In this document: in pieces, positions 27,754 through 33,001 of the stretch
Layout of the letters: every line of letters starts with the position of its first letter
Position numbering within the stretch: position 1 is the first letter of the stretch
Made by a program: the position numbers and the translations under genes
NCBI GenBank assembly: GCA_019114305.1
Contig: DXFU01000022.1
Location: 1-33,001 of the forward strand
Direction of reading: 5' to 3'
DNA: 33,001 nt
From: Candidatus Hungatella pullicola
GTDB lineage: Bacteria; Bacillota; Clostridia; Lachnospirales; Lachnospiraceae
Notes under the pieces: model-generated
The model's database searches: none
Told to the model about the DNA's origin: nothing
What the model saw: only the letters and a program-made list of their open reading frames with translations

Positions 27754-30468
27754 ATGAAAGAATTTACTGAACCAAGGGAATTGCTGCCCGATTGGGGGCC
27801 ATATTCCAAAAAATATATGGGAATTTCAAAAATCGTGGGCAAAGCGCCTATTCCGGGAGCCAGATTTGACTGTGTGGTTCATCCTATGCGGGCAAATACC
27901 AATCAGCCGGCTCCCAATGTAACCTTCCCTTCCTCCTATCATGTATGGGAGGCTGCTCCGGATTTATCTTACTATGCTTACCGGGTGGAACTGGAATGGA
28001 AGGATCAGGTGTACGCAGATGTATCCTTTTCGAAAGTAGACGAGCATACCAGACTAATTCGCACGAAATATGTGAATCAGACAGAGATGGATCAGAACTG
28101 TGTACTGAACTATTATTTAGCCATGGAATATCCGTGGAAGCAAATGGCGGTGCCAGAGTGCAACGGAGCCTTTTCCTGGAAAAATGTAGTAGATTACGAC
28201 TCTTTGTCTTACGGGCAAGCGAGGCCGTGGGAGCATTTGATGCCTGACGGGCTGCACAGAGGAGAATTTTTTGATTCTTCGTTTGCAGGCGGCAGAGGCT
28301 TTGGGGAGCGGGCCAACTGCAATCCCAGATTACAAAGAGAGGATCTTTCCTTTGGCAAGGGGAAAGGGGACCGTGTAACCTTTTCCATGGAAGCGTCAGA
28401 AAATTTTGATCAGTTGACGTTTCGCTATCGGACAACAGGAATGGAAAAGGCATCCTTCGCCGTGACAATAGAGAATCCGGAGTCTGGAAGAAGTTCCAAT
28501 TATCATATGGAATTTCCGGCGACGGATCAGCTGGCTCTGATCAGCATTCCAATGGAGACTGTGGAAACAGGAAAACTTACAGTTTCCCTTGTATCAGAGG
28601 GGAAGGGCGGGATAGAGCTGGATTTTGCCGCTTTGTCCTACAGAGGAACCTCTATTACCGTAAAGACGGTTCAGCCGGAATTTAAGCCTCACTGCACAAG
28701 GCTCGGTGCTGGCTATGGGCTGGAGTATGAGGGCGTGGAGGAGAAGTTTGGATTCTATCCTCTCACAGATAATGGAAGAATCCGAGAGATTTTTACCGGT
28801 ACCTTAGAGGATGCTCTGGTATCCAGGCTGTCACAGGGAGATCCTACTTTCGATCATGTGACGGAGACCTTTACTTCCGCTTTTACAGAGAAGCACAGCG
28901 ATGACGGATTTTATCAGAATTTTATTGTACATTCTATTTTTATTCCTGCAGGGGAAACCCATATTGAGTATGCCGTTATAGGGGATGGACAGCAGAAAGA
29001 GATGACAAAAGAAGAGGCGGAGGCTGTTTATGAAAAAGCCCGCCAGGCTCTTAAGCCTTTGAATCTGAACCCCGATGGACAGACGTACCAATTCAGCAAC
29101 AGAATTTTACAGGCTACTCTGCTTACCAATGTTGTTTATCCTATATACCGGCATGGAACCTGGATTAAGCACCATCCTCCTGGAAAACGGTGGGACTGCC
29201 TGTATACCTGGGATTCCGGATTTATTGGACTGGGACTTTTAGAGGTGGAGCCTAAACTGGCAGAATACGTTTTGGATCTTTACTTAAGCCAGCCGGATAA
29301 TCAGGACTTTGCGTTCTTGATGCATGGGTCTCCTGTTCCGGTCCAGGCATATCTTTATCTGGAACTTCTTCAGAGAGCCGAGGATAAGGAAAAGCTTCTG
29401 GACTGGTATCCCAGACTAAGACGGTATTATATGTTTTTGGCAGGAAAGACAGAAGGGTCAGCAACAGATCCTTTTAATAGCCGTCTGACAACTACTTTTG
29501 ATTATTTTTATAACTGCAGCGGTATGGATGATCTGCCTCCTCAGGTTGCCATGTATGCGGAGAACAGACAGAAAGACTGCGCCCCTGCGCTGACCACCTC
29601 TCAGCTTATCCGTATGGCCAAGATTTTAAAAATGGCAGCAGAGGAAAAGGGAGAGGCGGACGATGTGAGCATGTACCAGGAAGATATAGAGCTTCGTTCT
29701 GCTGCTTTGCAGAAATATGCGTGGGATGAGGAAAGCGGATACTTTGGCTACGTAGTCCATGACAGCGATAAAAATCCTGTGGGCGTGTTTAAGAACGGCA
29801 AGGGTGAAAATCTTTCCAAAGGAATGGATGGAATTTATCCTCTGATTGCTGGGATCTGTAATGAGGACCAGGAGAAACGGATTCTGGACCACATTTTTTC
29901 AGAGAAAGAGATGTTTTCCAAGGTGGGCATCAGCGCTGTAGATATGTCTGCCAGCTATTATCAGCCCAATGGATACTGGAATGGAAATGTCTGGTTCTCC
30001 CATCAGTGGTTTATATGGAAGACTATGTTTGACCTGGGAAAGATGGAAGAGGCTTACCGAATAGCCAAAACCGCTTTGGATTCCTGGAAGCGGGAAGTGG
30101 ATTATTCTTACTACACATTTGAAATGCTGAATATTGCCACAGAAAGAGGAGGCTGGTTCCATCAGTTTGGGGGGCTGTCGGCTCCGGTGAATATTTGGGC
30201 AGACGCTTATTATAAACCAGGAACGGTTACCTGTGGATTTGATCTGTGGATACATAGTCAGAACTATGACAGTGAGAAGGATTCTTTCCACATTACGGTG
30301 ACTAATGATACCAAACGTCCGAAAGGCTTAGTGGCAGTGACAAGGGGAAGCTGCCAAAAGGCGCTCCTTAATGGGGAAGAAATACCTGTTTCCTTCAGGA
30401 CAGACGGAGCGGTGGAAATTATGATTCCCGCAGAAGTTGAGAGAGGTAATATAATTCTGACATGCTGA
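27754..30468 (+). CDS. GH63/MGH1-like (alpha/alpha)6-barrel glycoside hydrolase
   Basis: This 904-residue protein has no signal peptide. About 1-420 is beta-rich and includes a jelly-roll-like stretch (about 205-310) that may be a carbohydrate-binding insert. From about 430 onward is an (alpha/alpha)6 barrel like GH63 and mannosylglycerate-hydrolase-like enzymes. It has KRWDCLYTWDSGFIGLG with D487, YYQPNGYWNGNVWFSHQWF and ATERGGWFHQFGG with E797, which are the likely acid and base. Such enzymes invert alpha-glucosyl or alpha-mannosyl linkages. The start codon is 2 bases after the GH89 stop, so translation is coupled. The exact sugar is not readable from the sequence. Confidence 0.85.
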   Translation: MKEFTEPRELLPDWGPYSKKYMGISKIVGKAPIPGARFDCVVHPMRANTNQPAPNVTFPSSYHVWEAAPDLSYYAYRVELEWKDQVYADVSFSKVDEHTRLIRTKYVNQTEMDQNCVLNYYLAMEYPWKQMAVPECNGAFSWKNVVDYDSLSYGQARPWEHLMPDGLHRGEFFDSSFAGGRGFGERANCNPRLQREDLSFGKGKGDRVTFSMEASENFDQLTFRYRTTGMEKASFAVTIENPESGRSSNYHMEFPATDQLALISIPMETVETGKLTVSLVSEGKGGIELDFAALSYRGTSITVKTVQPEFKPHCTRLGAGYGLEYEGVEEKFGFYPLTDNGRIREIFTGTLEDALVSRLSQGDPTFDHVTETFTSAFTEKHSDDGFYQNFIVHSIFIPAGETHIEYAVIGDGQQKEMTKEEAEAVYEKARQALKPLNLNPDGQTYQFSNRILQATLLTNVVYPIYRHGTWIKHHPPGKRWDCLYTWDSGFIGLGLLEVEPKLAEYVLDLYLSQPDNQDFAFLMHGSPVPVQAYLYLELLQRAEDKEKLLDWYPRLRRYYMFLAGKTEGSATDPFNSRLTTTFDYFYNCSGMDDLPPQVAMYAENRQKDCAPALTTSQLIRMAKILKMAAEEKGEADDVSMYQEDIELRSAALQKYAWDEESGYFGYVVHDSDKNPVGVFKNGKGENLSKGMDGIYPLIAGICNEDQEKRILDHIFSEKEMFSKVGISAVDMSASYYQPNGYWNGNVWFSHQWFIWKTMFDLGKMEEAYRIAKTALDSWKREVDYSYYTFEMLNIATERGGWFHQFGGLSAPVNIWADAYYKPGTVTCGFDLWIHSQNYDSEKDSFHITVTNDTKRPKGLVAVTRGSCQKALLNGEEIPVSFRTDGAVEIMIPAEVERGNIILTC

Positions 30469-30531
30469 TGTATATGCGGTGTTTCAGAATTCTATTTCAT
30501 AAAAAGTATTAAAGAAAGAGGGGTAACAACT

Positions 30532-31857
30532 ATGAAGAAAAGACAAATAATTGCAGCAGCAATGGCAGGCGTGATGGTGTTATCTGCAACAGCATGCAGC
30601 AGCGGAAGTAGCAGTCAATCTACAACAGCCGCAGGTGATACCGCAGCGGCAGGGGAAAGCGCCGGGTCCACAGGCGGACAGACTTTAACCGTGCTGTTAT
30701 CTGAAGAGCCTAATGAGGGAGACGCTCTGACTATGATGCTGAATAATTGGGCGGAGGAGACAGGGAATACTCTGGATGTGCAGATTATTGCATACGATGA
30801 TCAGCTGACAAAGTTCCCGTCTATGGCTAAGAACAATGACCTTCCTGATTTGATTGCCACAACAAGACTCCATCAGCTGTATCCAGATGAGTTTGTAGAT
30901 ATGTCTCAGTACTTTGACACATCTATGTTTGAGGAATCAGCTCTTAAAATTGTAGGTAAGGATTATGTTTCCGATAAAATTACAGGTCTTCCCTACAACT
31001 TTACAACTACCTGTGTATTCTACAACGCAGATGCTTTCGAAGCAGCAGGGCTGGAAGCACCTACAGCAGATGACCCATGGACATGGGACGAGCTGTATGC
31101 AAATGCTCAGACTCTTATGGATAAGGGCGGTGTGAAATATGGCTTTGCAGCCGATGTTTCCAGAGCAAGATATGATATTTTAATGTACGCAAACGGCGGT
31201 TCCTTAACACTGGCCGACGGCGATACCTTTAAGGTAAATGTAAACTGTGAAGAAAATGTAAAGACACTGGAAGACTTTGTGGCAGCAAACCAGACTGTAA
31301 TGCCTCAGGCCATTTGGTCCGGAGCTACTGCAGATAACCCAGCTGACTACTTTAAGAACGGCGATGTAGGTATTTATCTGTCCGGTTCCTGGAACTACAG
31401 TGATTTTGCCAATACGATTACAAACTTTGATTTCGCTCTGATGCCGTCTCCAATGGGAACAGTAAGCCAGTCCTCTATCATCGGCGGATCTGCTCTGGCT
31501 GTTCCGGAGAATGCTGCCAATAAGGATCTTGCTATTGAATTCCTTACATGGCTGTATGATGCAGACAACTTCAAGACATATCTGCAGCAGGATAAAGGTC
31601 TTTCTTCTCTGAAGGACATCATCTATGAACCAGATACAGAGGATGGAAAGGCAGATTACGAAGTAATCCAGGGAGAAGTTGAGTATGTAACTGATACATT
31701 TATGGTAGACGAGAGCTCCGCATGGAGAAACTACAAAGACAATGAGTACAGAGATTATATTAAGAGAGCGGTTTCCGGTGAAATGACAGCTCAGGAAGCT
31801 CTGGATGCATTTGCCAATGAATTATCAGAATCCTCCGGATGGGCGATTGCTGAATAA
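30532..31857 (+). CDS. ABC transporter sugar-binding lipoprotein
   Basis: This 441-residue extracellular family-1 solute-binding protein has a signal peptide (KKRQIIAAAMAGVMVLSATA) and a lipidation cysteine at C22, followed by a Ser/Thr/Ala-rich tether. The mature part shows WAEETGNTLDVQIIAYDDQLTKFPSMAKNNDLPDLIATT and GGVKYGFAAD, features of oligosaccharide binders of CUT1 transporters. It feeds the two permeases downstream. AGAGGGG precedes the ATG. A long hairpin follows the gene and probably raises its message level relative to the permeases. No ATPase gene is in view; a shared MsmX-type ATPase is usual for this class. Confidence 0.93.
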   Translation: MKKRQIIAAAMAGVMVLSATACSSGSSSQSTTAAGDTAAAGESAGSTGGQTLTVLLSEEPNEGDALTMMLNNWAEETGNTLDVQIIAYDDQLTKFPSMAKNNDLPDLIATTRLHQLYPDEFVDMSQYFDTSMFEESALKIVGKDYVSDKITGLPYNFTTTCVFYNADAFEAAGLEAPTADDPWTWDELYANAQTLMDKGGVKYGFAADVSRARYDILMYANGGSLTLADGDTFKVNVNCEENVKTLEDFVAANQTVMPQAIWSGATADNPADYFKNGDVGIYLSGSWNYSDFANTITNFDFALMPSPMGTVSQSSIIGGSALAVPENAANKDLAIEFLTWLYDADNFKTYLQQDKGLSSLKDIIYEPDTEDGKADYEVIQGEVEYVTDTFMVDESSAWRNYKDNEYRDYIKRAVSGEMTAQEALDAFANELSESSGWAIAE

Positions 31858-31881
31858 TCTGATAATGGTTGTATAAAACAG

Positions 31882-31920
31882 GTGCGGATCATAAGGGGAT
31901 TGCCTCTTTATGATCCGTAC
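31882..31920 (+). promoter_or_regulatory. intercistronic hairpin between binding-protein and permease genes
   Basis: GTGCGGATCATAA (31882-31894) pairs with TTATGATCCGTAC (31908-31920), extended by G-rich pairs around a short loop. There is no T-run, and the next ribosome site follows at once. It resembles 3' stabilising or differential-expression hairpins of sugar ABC operons. Confidence 0.7.
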
Positions 31921-31940
31921 TATAAAAGAGGAGTGAGAGT

Positions 31941-32825
31941 ATGCATAAGAAAAAACATTCCTTTGCCCATACAAAAGCTTTCTGGCTGTTTGTAGCACCG
32001 GCATTGATTCTGTTTACCATATTCTTTATCGTTCCATTGTGTCTGGCTATAGGATTTTCCTTTACCAATTACGATGGCTGGAAGACTATGGATTTCGTGG
32101 GTCTTGATAACTACGTAAAGATGTTTACAGATCCGGATTTTTACGCAACGTTAAGAAGAACATTTATTTACGCCATTGTAAACTTGCCTTTTAAGGTAAT
32201 TCTTCCTCTTCTGGTAGCAGCTCTGGTTACATCTCCGCTTTTGAAAGCAAAAACTTTGGTCAGAACTTTTGTTTATATTCCCGTTCTGCTTTCCGCTCTT
32301 GTTGCCGGTATTACAATCAACTGGATGTTCGGCGAAGAGTATGGTCTGATTAACTTCCTGATTGAGTCTGCAGGAGGAGAGCGGCTTCAGTGGGCTATGA
32401 ATCCAATCCTGGCTACAGTGGTAATCAGTGTGGCGACAAACTGGGTATCCATCGGATTCAATATGATCCTGTATATTGGTGGTATTAACAACATTTCTCC
32501 TGAGCTGTACGAGGCAGCCAGCGTAGACGGCGCCAACAAAGTAAACAGCTTTTTTAAGATTACCTTACCGCTTTTGGCTCCGACCATCTTTATTGTTCTT
32601 CTTCTTTCCACCGTTAACCTGCTGAAGGAATATACGCTGGTACAAGGTATTACTACAGGCGGACCAGGAACATCTACTACATATATTATCCAGTATATTT
32701 TCAATCAGGGCTTCACTCAGATGCGCTACGGATATGCTTCTGCCATTGGTATTATTGCAGGTCTTATCTTTATTGTTATAGCTGGAATTCAGTTTAAATT
32801 AAGCAATGGAGGAGGCGAGGTTTAA
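31941..32825 (+). CDS. ABC sugar transporter permease (MalF/UgpA type)
   Basis: This 294-residue protein has six membrane helices. The cytoplasmic coupling motif is EAASVDGANKVNSFFKITLP (EAA loop, starting at residue 191), where an ATPase docks. It begins after an AGGAGTGAG site. It is one half of the translocation channel, and the next gene is the other half. Family: binding-protein-dependent CUT1 permeases. The sugar is likely an oligosaccharide handled by the glycosidases of this locus. Confidence 0.95.
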   Translation: MHKKKHSFAHTKAFWLFVAPALILFTIFFIVPLCLAIGFSFTNYDGWKTMDFVGLDNYVKMFTDPDFYATLRRTFIYAIVNLPFKVILPLLVAALVTSPLLKAKTLVRTFVYIPVLLSALVAGITINWMFGEEYGLINFLIESAGGERLQWAMNPILATVVISVATNWVSIGFNMILYIGGINNISPELYEAASVDGANKVNSFFKITLPLLAPTIFIVLLLSTVNLLKEYTLVQGITTGGPGTSTTYIIQYIFNQGFTQMRYGYASAIGIIAGLIFIVIAGIQFKLSNGGGEV

Positions 32826-32826
32826 T

Positions 32827-33001
32827 ATGAAGAGTGCATCACAAAAACGAACCATAGAGACAGTTCTTTTCACAGCACTGGGAATTGTAGTAGCTCTTAT
32901 TATGATATTCCCTATTATCTGGCTGCTGTTCAGTTCCTTTAAACCGAGAGCTGAGCTGTTTGCTTATCCTCTTAAGCTTTTACCAAGTGTATTTGATTTT
33001 T
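32827..33001 (+). CDS. ABC sugar transporter permease (MalG/UgpE type), partial
   Basis: The first 58 residues of a second permease are present before the window ends. The start is ATG at 32827, one base after the previous stop, with GGAGGCGAGG inside the preceding gene as ribosome site. It shows a positively charged N-terminus, then the first membrane helix (about 13-35) and SSFKPRAELFAYPL, a typical MalG-type N-terminal pattern. The 3' part lies outside the window. Confidence 0.9.
   Translation, partial: MKSASQKRTIETVLFTALGIVVALIMIFPIIWLLFSSFKPRAELFAYPLKLLPSVFDF

Overview
The window looks like a chromosome segment of a strictly anaerobic, low-to-mid GC Firmicute, most likely a gut Lachnospiraceae (Blautia / Clostridium cluster XIVa type). 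The clues are AGGAGG ribosome sites, TTGACA/TATAAT promoters, a clostridial-type 2[4Fe-4S] ferredoxin, pyruvate formate-lyase (PFL), a Na+-type ATP synthase c subunit, a MecA adaptor and cytoplasmic glycosidases with a CUT1 sugar importer. The genus is inferred from gene content, not demonstrated.

Layout. (1) 1-566: 3' end of 23S rRNA, then tRNA-Gly(GCC) and a terminator, with no 5S gene between them. (2) 634-2463: a CcdA-TlpA fusion and thioredoxin, a membrane-crossing thiol redox pair. (3) 2533-9950: a complete ATP synthase operon, atpZ-I-B-E-F-H-A-G-D-C, whose c subunit carries the full Na+-ligand set. (4) 9975-14896: a minus-strand AraC regulator and MATE transporter, divergent from a GH31 alpha-glucosidase. 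(5) 14908-15624: a class-I glutamine amidotransferase-like hydrolase (peptidase C26). (6) 15663-19563, minus strand: a formate module. PFL is split into a 687-residue body that ends before the glycyl-radical domain and a separate 81-residue protein carrying that domain. Between them is an 89-residue paralogue of the small subunit that has lost the radical loop and has a CX6C pair instead. PFL-activating enzyme and a ferredoxin follow. A DUF1858 CxxC protein diverges from the PFL promoter. (7) 20133-20852: MecA. (8) 21160 to the end: a glycan locus with GH38 alpha-mannosidase, a ROK regulator, GH89 alpha-N-acetylglucosaminidase, a GH63/MGH1-like glycosidase, a sugar-binding lipoprotein and two permeases, the last cut by the window edge.

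How it fits together. Alpha-linked, host-type oligosaccharides would be imported by the ABC transporter and trimmed in the cytoplasm by exo-glycosidases. Sugars would be fermented to pyruvate, which the split PFL cleaves to acetyl-CoA and formate; the ferredoxin is a plausible electron donor to the radical-SAM activase. The ATP synthase would couple to a sodium gradient.

The most unusual feature is the three-gene PFL system: a body and glycyl-radical domain made as separate proteins, plus a radical-less CX6C paralogue. The palindromes at the pfl, atp, ccdA and mecA promoters, the hairpin between the binding-protein and permease genes, and the structured atpG-atpD gap are secondary points of interest.
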